Assembly (NCBI GenBank): GCA_964195545.1
Contig: CAXMQQ010000007.1
Span: 1-16,811, forward strand
DNA from: JAHEEL01 sp964195545
Lineage (GTDB): Bacteria > Actinomycetota > Acidimicrobiia > Spongiisociales > UBA5794
DNA: 16,811 bases
Reading direction: 5' to 3'
Shown here: positions 1 through 6,667 of the stretch, piece by piece
How the letters are laid out: each line of letters begins with the position of its first letter
Numbering within the stretch: position 1 is the first letter of the stretch
Made by a program: the position numbers and the translations under genes
Notes under the pieces: generated by a model
The model's input: only the letters and a program-made list of their open reading frames with translations
What the model was told of the DNA's origin: nothing
The model's database searches: none

Positions 1-986
1 TCGGCCTCCCGGCTGATCACGTCCATCATCCGAACGGCATCGACCGGATAGGCACCGATCGCCGTCTCGGCCGAGAGCATCACCGCATCGGTGCCGTCGA
101 GCACCGATCGGTACACATCCGTCACTTCGGCTCTAGTGGGACGGGGATTCATGATCATAGATTCGAGCATCTCGGTGGCTGTGATCGTGATCTTTCCCGC
201 ACGATTCGTGTGCTCGAGAATCTCGTGCTGGGCGCGCGGCACGCTCTCGAGATTCAGTTCAACTCCGAGATCTCCGCGAGCCACCATCGCGCCGTCCGCC
301 TCGGTGAGGATGTCGTCGAGGTTGCGGTATCCGACGGTCGATTCGATCTTGGCGATGATGGGTTTGAACCCGACGTGTTTGCGGATCTCGCGAATGTCTG
401 CACCCGACGAGACGAACGAAGCTGCGATCAGATCGAACCCGACCTCCCTGCCGAAAGTCAGATCCTCGATGTCCTTGTCGGTGACAACCGGAACACCGGT
501 ATCGCTTCCTGGGAACGCCGCTCCCTTGTGGTCGAGGAGCTCACCTCCACCGACGACGCGAACGCGAACCGCACCCCCAGTGATCGAGACCACTTCGAGG
601 CGGATCATTCCGTCGGCGAGAAGTATCGAGGACCCGGGCTCTACGTCGACGTACTCGAGGTAGGCGATGCAGATGGTCGATTCATCACCCTCGCCTTCAC
701 CAGGTTCAAGTGTGAGTTCTTCTCCCTGATCCAACATGACCGAACCGCCCGGGAACGTCCCGACTCGGATCTTGGGGCCCTGGATGTCCTGCATCGTCGC
801 GACTGACAGGCCGGCCTCGCGTGCGGCGGTCCTGACCCATTCGTGGCGACGGGCGTGGTCCTCTGCCGTACCGTGCGAGAAGTTGAACCGTGCGACGTTC
901 ATCCCGGCGTCAACCATGCGCCGCACGCTGTCGAGTGAGTCGATCGCCGGACCAAGCGTGGCGACGATCTTCGACTTTCTCTTCAT
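1..986 (-). CDS. pyk: Pyruvate kinase, C-terminus cut by window edge
   Basis: Catalyses phosphoenolpyruvate + ADP to pyruvate + ATP, the last step of glycolysis, in the cytosol. The minus strand is open without a stop from an ATG at 986-984 to the left edge, giving 328 residues; the family is usually about 470-480, so most of the C-terminal regulatory domain is outside. The protein begins MKRKSKIVATLGPA and continues with AGMNVARFNFSHG, the classic N-terminal signature. Later come K213-I-E (active-site signature, here KIES), ADGAMVARGDLGVEL, the ATEMLESM and NPRPTRAEVTDV segments and DGTDAVMLSAETA around residue 300. No Shine-Dalgarno is evident; a TAGGGT box ends 6 nt before the ATG, which suggests a leaderless mRNA. 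It is divergent from the amino-acid transporter genes across a 102-nt gap. Family identification is secure. Which isozyme it is cannot be told. Confidence 0.97.
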   Translation of the reverse strand, partial: MKRKSKIVATLGPAIDSLDSVRRMVDAGMNVARFNFSHGTAEDHARRHEWVRTAAREAGLSVATMQDIQGPKIRVGTFPGGSVMLDQGEELTLEPGEGEGDESTICIAYLEYVDVEPGSSILLADGMIRLEVVSITGGAVRVRVVGGGELLDHKGAAFPGSDTGVPVVTDKDIEDLTFGREVGFDLIAASFVSSGADIREIRKHVGFKPIIAKIESTVGYRNLDDILTEADGAMVARGDLGVELNLESVPRAQHEILEHTNRAGKITITATEMLESMIMNPRPTRAEVTDVYRSVLDGTDAVMLSAETAIGAYPVDAVRMMDVISREA

Positions 987-992
987 GCGCTC

Positions 993-998
993 ACCCTA
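993..998 (-). promoter_or_regulatory. -10-like box for leaderless pyk
   Basis: On the minus strand TAGGGT is followed by 6 nt (GAGCGC) and then the pyk ATG. This is the TANNNT-N6/7-start arrangement expected when transcription begins at the start codon. No good -35 hexamer is visible, so the call rests on spacing and on the same pattern at other starts in this window. Confidence 0.45.
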
Positions 999-1058
999 AC
1001 GGTCGACGCGACCCGGAAGGCGACAGACGGGTGCGATGGGAGTAGCCTGGCACAATCG

Positions 1059-1084
1059 TCCCGGAAACCGGGATGGCTAGGAGG
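1059..1084 (+). promoter_or_regulatory. Hairpin plus strong Shine-Dalgarno of binding-protein gene
   Basis: A perfect 6-bp inverted repeat (TCCCGG-AAA-CCGGGA, 1059-1073) sits 5 nt before a complete AGGAGG (1079-1084), which is 4 nt from the ATG at 1089. The ribosome site decides the start. The hairpin could protect the 5' end of the mRNA or modulate access to the ribosome site; that role is inference. Confidence 0.6.
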
Positions 1085-1088
1085 AATA

Positions 1089-1868
1089 ATGCAGAAGTTC
1101 AAGAAGGTAATTCTGTTGGCGCTCGCCGTGATGCTCATCGCTGCGGCGTGCTCATCAGGCTCGTCCGCCGGCGATCTCGATGGCCGGACGATCAAGGTCG
1201 CTGTTGAGAACGCCTACCCGCCCTACAACTTCATCCCCGAGGGAGCGGACGAAGGTGAGGGCTGGGACTACGACGCGTGGAACGAGATCTGCAGTCGTCT
1301 CAACTGCACTGCCGAGTTCGTCGAGGCCGGATGGCCGGCCGTCATCGTCGAGACCGGTCAAGGTCAATACGACACGGCAGCGGACGGCATCTCGATCACT
1401 GAGGAACGCAAGGAAGTTGTCGCTTTCTCCGATCCGTACATGGTCATCGAGCAGAAGCTGATGGTCAGAGTCGATGAGTCCCGGTTCGGGAACTTGGATC
1501 AATTCGTGGAAGGCGATTACCGCCTCGGGACGCAGGTCGGAACGACCAACTACGAGCTCGCTCTCGAACTGCTCGGTGGTGACGCAAGGATTGACGCATA
1601 CGACCAGTTCGGTGTCGCCGTCCAGGCGCTGATAAGCAATGATGTCGATGCCGTGATCATCGACGACACGGCCGGTCAGGGCTACAAGGGCGCCAACCAG
1701 GGCGATATTCGTCTGCTGCCCGACGCCTTGCAGAGCGATCCGCTCGGCTTCATCTTCCCTCAGGACAGCGACATCATCGAAGCGGTGAACGCTGCCCTCA
1801 AGGAAATGGCCGAGGACGGAACACTGGACGAACTCGGCAACAAGTGGTTCGTCGAGTTTGAAGGCTGA
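1089..1868 (+). CDS. Polar amino-acid ABC transporter substrate-binding lipoprotein
   Basis: Extracytoplasmic solute receptor of a polar amino-acid uptake system (HisJ/GlnH/ArtJ type, SBP_bac_3 fold), anchored to the outer face of the membrane. The 259-residue product has a lipoprotein signal: basic start MQKFKK, hydrophobic stretch, then AAAC with the lipidated Cys at residue 21, followed by a Ser/Gly linker. The mature part starts with IKVAVENAYPPYNF, the usual first strand and ligand-pocket loop, then WDYDAWNEIC, DGISITEERKEVVAFSDPY and the hinge segment LGTQVGTTNYE. The C-terminus ALKEMAEDGTLDELGNKWF is typical of the family. It has the strongest Shine-Dalgarno in the window. A stable hairpin separates it from the permease gene, consistent with a higher expression level for the binding protein. 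The ligand cannot be read from sequence. Confidence 0.93.
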   Translation: MQKFKKVILLALAVMLIAAACSSGSSAGDLDGRTIKVAVENAYPPYNFIPEGADEGEGWDYDAWNEICSRLNCTAEFVEAGWPAVIVETGQGQYDTAADGISITEERKEVVAFSDPYMVIEQKLMVRVDESRFGNLDQFVEGDYRLGTQVGTTNYELALELLGGDARIDAYDQFGVAVQALISNDVDAVIIDDTAGQGYKGANQGDIRLLPDALQSDPLGFIFPQDSDIIEAVNAALKEMAEDGTLDELGNKWFVEFEG

Positions 1869-1893
1869 TCCGACACACTCCAGTCCAGTCGAC

Positions 1894-1927
1894 CTGAAGC
1901 GTCGGACCCCCGGGTCCGGCGCTTCAG
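1894..1927 (+). terminator. GC-rich hairpin between binding protein and permease
   Basis: CTGAAGCG (1894-1901) pairs exactly with CGCTTCAG (1920-1927). Inside it CGGACCC (1903-1909) pairs with GGGTCCG (1912-1918), and T1902/G1919 form a wobble pair. No T-run follows. In an operon this placement suggests an intrinsic attenuator or an mRNA-stabilising 3' end for the binding-protein message rather than the operon's end, because the permease follows 59 nt later on the same strand. Confidence 0.75.
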
Positions 1928-1986
1928 TATGTGCGTTCCGCCCGCCGTTCTGCCAATCTCCTCTACAGACGATCTAGGAGAGCACC

Positions 1987-2787
1987 TTGCAAACAACCGA
2001 AGATTCAGTGGTCGATCCGGGACCGCCAGGAGCAACAAGGAGCTGGTCGTTCAGCGGTGTTCCGTGGTGGCTTATCGGCATCATCGCGACCATCCTCGCT
2101 ATCGGATTCCAGATCGCGACGAAGCAAGTTTGGCGCGACGGCTTCACGTTCGTCATCGGCGGTCTGACTCTCACGATCTTGGTGACATTGGGCGGGTTCG
2201 CCATCGCGATCATCCTCGGACTGTTCATCGGCCTTGCCAGGCTCTCGAAGAATGCGGTCCTCCGGAATCTGGCTATGTACTACATCGAACTCGTGCGCGG
2301 CATCCCGGTTCTCGTGACGATCATCTTCGTCGTGCTCGTCGTATTTGGCCAGTGGGTCAGAGCCTTGGGAATCGCACCGCCGAGCACCGTAGTTCGCGCC
2401 ACCCTCGCTCTGGGTCTCATCTATGCCGCCTTCATCGCGGAGGTGTTCCGAGCCGGGATCGAATCCATACCCACCGGACAGCGGGAAGCGGGCGAGTCGG
2501 TCGGCCTCTCGAAGCGGCAGGTCATGAGACTCGTTGTTCTTCCCCAGGCGATCAAGAACATCATGCCAGCGCTGGGCAACGACCTTATCGCTCTGCTCAA
2601 GGACTCGTCCCTCGTGTCGCTTGTCGCTGTCCGAGAACTCACACAGATGACGAAGCTCTGGACGGGAAGCAACTTCCACTTCATGGAGGGCTATGGCCTC
2701 CTTGCTGGTATCTACCTGACACTCACCCTGTCGTTGAGCCTCTTCCTTCGCTGGTACGAGAGGCGCATCGCCACCCCTGGAAACTGA
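1987..2787 (+). CDS. Polar amino-acid ABC transporter permease (HisM/GlnP family)
   Basis: Membrane-spanning subunit that passes the amino acid delivered by the upstream binding protein. The 266-residue product has a short polar N-terminus, a first hydrophobic segment (WWLIGIIATILAIGF) and several further segments. The ABC-permease EAA loop reads REAGESVGLSKRQVMRLVVL followed by PQAIKNIMPALGNDLIALLK, then DSSLVS. ELVRGIPVLV is the other family hallmark. I choose the TTG at 1987 because AGGAG at 1976-1980 is 6 nt upstream and the first in-frame Met comes far into the membrane domain. The gene ends in TGATGA, overlapping the next start by one base. No HisP/GlnQ-type ATPase follows, which is unusual for this family; the ATPase must be encoded elsewhere. 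Confidence 0.93.
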   Translation: MQTTEDSVVDPGPPGATRSWSFSGVPWWLIGIIATILAIGFQIATKQVWRDGFTFVIGGLTLTILVTLGGFAIAIILGLFIGLARLSKNAVLRNLAMYYIELVRGIPVLVTIIFVVLVVFGQWVRALGIAPPSTVVRATLALGLIYAAFIAEVFRAGIESIPTGQREAGESVGLSKRQVMRLVVLPQAIKNIMPALGNDLIALLKDSSLVSLVAVRELTQMTKLWTGSNFHFMEGYGLLAGIYLTLTLSLSLFLRWYERRIATPGN

Positions 2788-3356
2788 TGACGCCTACCGT
2801 CAGGGCACTTGTCCCGATCCGTTCGTTCGGCGGGATGACACGCCTCTCGGGTTCGCTCGACCCGCAGGATCGCACGACCCTCACGCGCGACTTGGCCGAC
2901 CGCACCACACGAGCCGCCCTCGACGCCGACACGCGAGTCTCGGTGATCACCGCCGACGCGGTGGTTCGCCGATGGGCAACCGATTCGGACATCGATCTGA
3001 TCGATGAGCCGATCTCAGCCGGCCTGAACGCGGCGGCAACCACGGGCGTGGCAGCGGCCGGCGATGCTCCCTGGCTGGTGATCCATGCCGACCTCCCAGC
3101 CATTCTCCCCGAGGACGTTCGGACCGCGGCGGCAGCGGTCGAGCGAGGACACGTCCTCGCCCCATCCCACGATGGAGGGACATCCCTCATCGGCGGTACG
3201 GGCCCCAGATTCCCATTCCGATACGGATCCGGCAGCTTCCGCCGCCACCTCGCCGCCATCAACGGAGACGCCACGATCCTCGTCAGACCAGGCCTAGCCC
3301 TCGATCTCGACCGTCCTTGGGATCTGGAAGCCCTGCGCCGTCTGGGGTATCTGTGA
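2787..3356 (+). CDS. cofC: 2-phospho-L-lactate/phosphoenolpyruvate guanylyltransferase (F420 biosynthesis)
   Basis: CofC/FbiD activates 2-phospholactate or phosphoenolpyruvate with GTP to make the precursor that CofD/FbiA transfers to the deazaflavin Fo in coenzyme F420 synthesis. The 189-residue frame starts MTPTVRALVPIRSF at an ATG overlapping the permease stop (TGATGA), so translation is probably coupled. Family features seen: VPIRSF near the N-terminus, TRLSGSL, PWLVIHADLPAILPEDV with D102, GGTSLIGGTG followed by FPFRYGSGSFRRHL, and DRPWDLEALRRLG at the end. The usual AK(T/S)RL motif is GMTRL here, so a normally conserved lysine is absent; this could be lineage variation or altered substrate handling. 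No other F420 gene is in the window. A MobA-like nucleotidyltransferase of other function is less likely given the C-terminal motifs. Confidence 0.85.
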   Translation: MTPTVRALVPIRSFGGMTRLSGSLDPQDRTTLTRDLADRTTRAALDADTRVSVITADAVVRRWATDSDIDLIDEPISAGLNAAATTGVAAAGDAPWLVIHADLPAILPEDVRTAAAAVERGHVLAPSHDGGTSLIGGTGPRFPFRYGSGSFRRHLAAINGDATILVRPGLALDLDRPWDLEALRRLGYL

Positions 3357-3357
3357 G

Positions 3358-3414
3358 TCGGAAGTCGGTACCTGTACTCAGTAGCCGGTATCCGGTCGTC
3401 GGCGGAGACTCCGA
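3358..3414 (+). terminator. Possible terminator region after cofC, contains GTACTCA
   Basis: TCGGAAGTC (3358-3366) and GACTCCGA (3407-3414) can pair with one bulged base around a 40-nt loop, and TCTTCTT follows. The loop holds GTACTCAGTA (3374-3383), the same heptamer that builds the large inverted repeat at 7409-7440, and two GGTA(T/C)C-like units. The pairing is imperfect and the loop long, so a terminator role is tentative. Confidence 0.35.
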
Positions 3415-3431
3415 TCTTCTTGCCCATAGCC

Positions 3432-3480
3432 CACAGGTCTCTCCTGTGAGCTGTGACCTCTCCCCGGTCCCCTCTAATCT
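3432..3480 (+). promoter_or_regulatory. Promoter and upstream palindrome of the PIG-L/saccharopine-DH operon
   Basis: TAATCT (3475-3480) ends 6 nt before the ATG at 3487, and GTGACC (3453-3458) lies 16 nt upstream as a plausible -35 (4 of 6 matches to TTGACA). No Shine-Dalgarno is present, so the mRNA is probably leaderless. A perfect inverted repeat CACAGG-N5-CCTGTG (3432-3448) sits just upstream of the -35 and could be a regulator site or the hairpin ending the cofC message. Confidence 0.55.
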
Positions 3481-3486
3481 GCTGTC

Positions 3487-4239
3487 ATGTCTCCCGGCCT
3501 CTATGACCAACTGATTGACCCTCCGCCGCCGTTGCCGATCCCGGGGCGCGTCATGGCGATCGGGGCCCATCCCGATGATGTCGAGTTCGGTGCCGGCGCC
3601 ACGATCTTCAACTGGGCCACGAACGGGTCGGATGTGGCGATCGTCGTCGTCACCGACGGATCCAAAGGGTCCTGGAATCCCGCGGTTGATCCATCTCTCC
3701 TCATCGAAGAGCGCAAGAGCGAACAGCGGCGAGCAGCAAACATCCTCCGCGCAACGACCCTCAAGTGGCTCGATCAGACCGACGGCGAGTTGCAGCACAC
3801 CCCTGTGCTGCGGCGGGAGATCGCTCGACTGATCCGAGTTCATCTGCCCGATGTCGTGATCACCCACGACCCCTGGCAGCGCTACCAATTGCACCCCGAT
3901 CACAGGACGACCGGACTCCTCGCACTCGATGCCGTTGTGGCCGCGCGTGAGCCGCTCTTCTACCCGGACCAGGCACTCGAACCCCATCGCCCATCCACGA
4001 TTCTTCTGTGGTCGGCGGACGAACCGGATCACGCAGAGCCGGTGAGTGCCCCCGCGTTCGACGCCAAAGTTGAGGCTCTGCTGTGCCATGCGTCGCAGTC
4101 GGAGACATCGATGGGAGACGTTGCGCTGTCCGATGAAGCCCGTGGCCGTTTCATCGAGCGGATCGATAGTTGGCTTCGCTCCTCCGCATCCCGATTCGGA
4201 ATCGATCGGGCAGAGAGCTTCAAGAGAATCGTCCCCTAG
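3487..4239 (+). CDS. PIG-L/LmbE-family zinc deacetylase
   Basis: Members of this fold remove acetyl groups from N-acetylglucosamine-type sugars (MshB, BshB, PIG-L) or hydrolyse thiol conjugates (Mca). The 250-residue length is typical. Visible motifs are AHPDD at 27-31 (His28 and Asp31 as zinc ligands, Asp30 as the likely catalytic base), VVTDGSKGS, EERKSEQRRAANIL, HDPW at 127-130 and HPDHR at 136-140 with His139 as the third zinc ligand. The gene starts at the first ATG after a -10-like box and is followed after 17 nt by a dehydrogenase gene on the same strand, so the two probably form a transcription unit. The substrate is unknown. Mycothiol synthesis is possible in an actinobacterium but no other mycothiol gene is nearby. 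Confidence 0.9.
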   Translation: MSPGLYDQLIDPPPPLPIPGRVMAIGAHPDDVEFGAGATIFNWATNGSDVAIVVVTDGSKGSWNPAVDPSLLIEERKSEQRRAANILRATTLKWLDQTDGELQHTPVLRREIARLIRVHLPDVVITHDPWQRYQLHPDHRTTGLLALDAVVAAREPLFYPDQALEPHRPSTILLWSADEPDHAEPVSAPAFDAKVEALLCHASQSETSMGDVALSDEARGRFIERIDSWLRSSASRFGIDRAESFKRIVP

Positions 4240-4256
4240 AAAGAAGAGAGAACAGG

Positions 4257-5357
4257 ATGGCACCGAACACACTTGTACTCGGAGCAGGGATCGTCGGCTC
4301 GGCAGCCGTCTGGGATCTCGTCCGGAGAGGTCACACGGTCACGGTTGCCGACGCTGATCCGGCGGTCGCCGATGACGTTGCCACCACATACGGAGCATCG
4401 TCCGACCATCTCGACGTGAGCGATGGGAAACAACTCGCCGTCCTCGTCGAAGGATTCGATGCGGTCGTCTCTGCGGTTCCGTACCGCTTCGGTGTCGAGG
4501 TCGCAGACGCTGCGATCCAAGCCGGCGCCCACTACGCAGACTTCGGTGGGAACCCGACGGTCGTCGCTCGACAGCAGGAACTCAACAATGCCGCCATGGA
4601 CGCGCATGTTCTCATTGCGCCCGACTGCGGCCTCGCTCCTGGCCTTGCGAACGCGATGGCCGAACATCTCATCGCGACGACGCCGGGAGACGTGCGATCT
4701 GTCCAGATCCGGGTGGGCGCTCTGCCGACGGAACCGATGGGAACACTCGGCTATCAACTGGCATTCAGCCCCGCAGGCCTGATCAACGAATACGCCGAAC
4801 CGTGCGAGATCATCGAAGACGGGTCGTACGGAACCGTCGACCCACTCACCCGATTCGAAACTGTCGAGTGGGAAGGCCGGGGACTACTCGAAGCCTTCTC
4901 AACCGCAGGTGGCACATCGACCATGTGTCGTGATCACGAAGGAAGGGTCGACCGCCTGGAGTACAAGACACTCCGCTTCCCCGGCCACGGCCGTATCTTC
5001 GCTGCGATTCGGGACATGGGCCTCTTCGACGAATCCGGAAACCCATCACCGCGATCCGTCCTACTGGATGCCCTCGCCCGCACGCTCCCACGGGGAGATG
5101 ATGATCTCGTACTCGTTCGCGTCTGGATCGAAACGGATGAGACCACGAGAACGATGGAGATCGAGGACGTTCACGATGGGCGCTTCTCTGCGCTCGCCCG
5201 CACCACGGCGTTCCCTGCGACGGCGCTCATCGACCTTGTCACGCGCGGCGATGTGTCGAAGCGGGGCGTCCACACGATGCAGCATGCCGTCGATGGCGCC
5301 GCGCTCATCAGGGCGCTTCAGCCCGTCGGGGTGACGGTAACCGATCGGAGGACGTGA
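4257..5357 (+). CDS. Saccharopine dehydrogenase family protein (NAD(P)-binding)
   Basis: The 366-residue protein opens with a Rossmann fold, NTLVLGAGIVGSAAVWDLVRRG, containing GxGxxG at 9-14. VVSAVPYRFGVEVADAAIQAG and YADFGGN follow, and the segment DCGLAPGLANAMAEHL is characteristic of the saccharopine reductase/dehydrogenase family. Relatives act on lysine-derived imines, carboxynorspermidine or related amino acids; the actual substrate is not evident. I place the start at the ATG at 4257 because the coenzyme fold begins 4 residues later and a purine-rich GAAGAGAG lies upstream; an earlier in-frame ATG would overlap the deacetylase gene. It lies 17 nt after the deacetylase stop and ends 6 nt before the convergent ABC ATPase gene, leaving no room for an ordinary terminator. 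Confidence 0.85.
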   Translation: MAPNTLVLGAGIVGSAAVWDLVRRGHTVTVADADPAVADDVATTYGASSDHLDVSDGKQLAVLVEGFDAVVSAVPYRFGVEVADAAIQAGAHYADFGGNPTVVARQQELNNAAMDAHVLIAPDCGLAPGLANAMAEHLIATTPGDVRSVQIRVGALPTEPMGTLGYQLAFSPAGLINEYAEPCEIIEDGSYGTVDPLTRFETVEWEGRGLLEAFSTAGGTSTMCRDHEGRVDRLEYKTLRFPGHGRIFAAIRDMGLFDESGNPSPRSVLLDALARTLPRGDDDLVLVRVWIETDETTRTMEIEDVHDGRFSALARTTAFPATALIDLVTRGDVSKRGVHTMQHAVDGAALIRALQPVGVTVTDRRT

Positions 5358-5363
5358 CCCTCG

Positions 5364-6578
5364 CTACGTCGTTGTGGCCCCGATCCGATGGTTCGTTTCG
5401 GTATCGAAGAAGTGCATCTTGCTGGTATCGAGCACCAGCTTGATCTCGGATCCGTTCGGAACGGGGACGTCGGGGCTGACACGGGCGCTGAAATTCGTCT
5501 CGTCTCCACGCAGCGAGAGATCGGTGCCCTGTGCTGCAGCCAGTTCCTCGATGTCCGTGGTAAGCACCGGCTTCTCCGGAAGCGAGAAATGGACGTAGGT
5601 GTCCGAACCCAGCATCTCGTTGACGTCGGTAGTCGCGCTGATCGTGCGGTCCGGGTCTTCCGGCGCGACTCTCGCGTCCTCGAAATCTCCAGGCCGCATC
5701 CCGGCCACCAACTGCTTGTTCATGTAGCTCTCGAGGCCCGGATGCCGATCCAGAGCTGTCCTGTGGAGCTTCACCCGCTGACCGGCGAACGAGCACCAGA
5801 CGTCCCCGCCCTCGGTCGAGAGCGTCCCGTAAATCAAGTTCATAGCCGGACTCCCAATGAACCCCGCCACGAAAAGATTGCGAGGCTCGTTGAACAGTTC
5901 GGCCGGAGGCGCAACCTGCTGCATGTTGTACGGGCGATTCTCCGACACCGGACGCATGACAGCGACGCGGTGCCCGAGCGTCATCGCCTCGATCTGGTCA
6001 TGGGTCACATACACGGTCGTGGTCTTGAGCCGACCATGAAGACGGCCAAGCTCGCTGCGCATCTGGACGCGGAGTTTGGCATCGAGGTTGGAGAGCGGCT
6101 CATCCATCAAGAAAGCCACCGGCTCGCGAACCATGGCCCGACCCATCGCAACACGCTGCCGCTGACCACCAGAAAGCGCCTTCGGCTTCCGATCCAAAAA
6201 GTCGGTGATCTCAAGCGACTCGGCGGCTTCACTGACGCGTCGCCTGATCTCATCCTTGGGGGTCTTGCGAAGCTTCAAACCGAACGCCATATTGTCGTAC
6301 ACCGACATGTGGGGATACAGCGCATAGTTCTGGAACACCATCGCGATGTCCCGATCCTTCGGGGCGACGTCATTGACGAGCCTGTCCCCGATGTACATCT
6401 TGCCCTCGGTGATCTCCTCAAGGCCCGCGATCATCCGCAACAGGGTCGACTTGCCGCAACCGGAGGGCCCAACGAACACAAGGAATTCGGCGTCCTTGAT
6501 CTCCAAGTCGACCTGCCCGACTGCCCGAGTTCCGTCCGGATAGATCTTGCCGATGTCTTCGAGGAGAATCTCCGCCAC
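5364..6578 (-). CDS. ugpC: CUT1-type sugar ABC transporter ATP-binding protein (UgpC/MsmK/MalK family)
   Basis: Cytoplasmic ATPase that powers carbohydrate or glycerol-3-phosphate importers. Counted from the GTG start (404 residues): Walker A GPSGCGKST at 37-45, Q-loop Gln83 (VFQNYALYPHMSVYDN), signature LSGGQ at 135-139, Walker B FLMDEP with Asp159/Glu160, H-loop His193 (VTHDQ), then FVAGFIGSPAMNLIYG and a C-terminal TOBE/regulatory domain, all as in MalK. I choose GTG at 6578-6576 because AAGGAG (6585-6590 on the minus strand) is 6 nt upstream and the protein then begins VAEILLEDIGKIYPDG. Between the D-loop region and FVAGFIGSP there is an unusual stretch (VSENRPYNMQQVAPP). No sugar permease or binding protein is in the window, as for ATPases shared by several transporters. 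It is unlikely to serve the amino-acid permease at 1987, which needs a GlnQ-type ATPase. Confidence 0.92.
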   Translation of the reverse strand: MAEILLEDIGKIYPDGTRAVGQVDLEIKDAEFLVFVGPSGCGKSTLLRMIAGLEEITEGKMYIGDRLVNDVAPKDRDIAMVFQNYALYPHMSVYDNMAFGLKLRKTPKDEIRRRVSEAAESLEITDFLDRKPKALSGGQRQRVAMGRAMVREPVAFLMDEPLSNLDAKLRVQMRSELGRLHGRLKTTTVYVTHDQIEAMTLGHRVAVMRPVSENRPYNMQQVAPPAELFNEPRNLFVAGFIGSPAMNLIYGTLSTEGGDVWCSFAGQRVKLHRTALDRHPGLESYMNKQLVAGMRPGDFEDARVAPEDPDRTISATTDVNEMLGSDTYVHFSLPEKPVLTTDIEELAAAQGTDLSLRGDETNFSARVSPDVPVPNGSEIKLVLDTSKMHFFDTETNHRIGATTT

Positions 6579-6655
6579 TTCCAACTCCTTGCGTAGTTGC
6601 AGCGATGCTACCACCCAACTCCGGAGCGGGCCACAGAGCGCGACTGCCGCGACGC

Positions 6656-6661
6656 TAGACT
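6656..6661 (+). promoter_or_regulatory. -10-like box for leaderless SDR gene
   Basis: TAGACT is followed by 6 nt and the ATG at 6668. No Shine-Dalgarno is present. The 89-nt divergent gap 6579-6667 must also hold the promoter of the ABC ATPase gene, which by contrast has a clear Shine-Dalgarno. Confidence 0.5.
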
Positions 6662-6667
6662 GATCCC

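Noticed and set aside
1929..2786. Frame upstream of and continuous with cofC, suggesting a 475-residue fusion
   Set aside because: The upstream part is an out-of-frame reading of the permease gene; the CofC fold starts at the ATG at 2787, which overlaps the permease stop.
3283..4272. Long minus-strand open frame (329 codons) across the deacetylase gene
   Set aside because: It lies opposite the PIG-L gene, which has all its zinc motifs; the antisense translation shows no family features and is the usual shadow of GC-rich coding DNA.
5388..6596. Plus-strand open frame of 402 codons opposite the ABC ATPase
   Set aside because: The minus strand carries every ATPase motif in order; the plus-strand product (His/Arg-rich) is a shadow frame.
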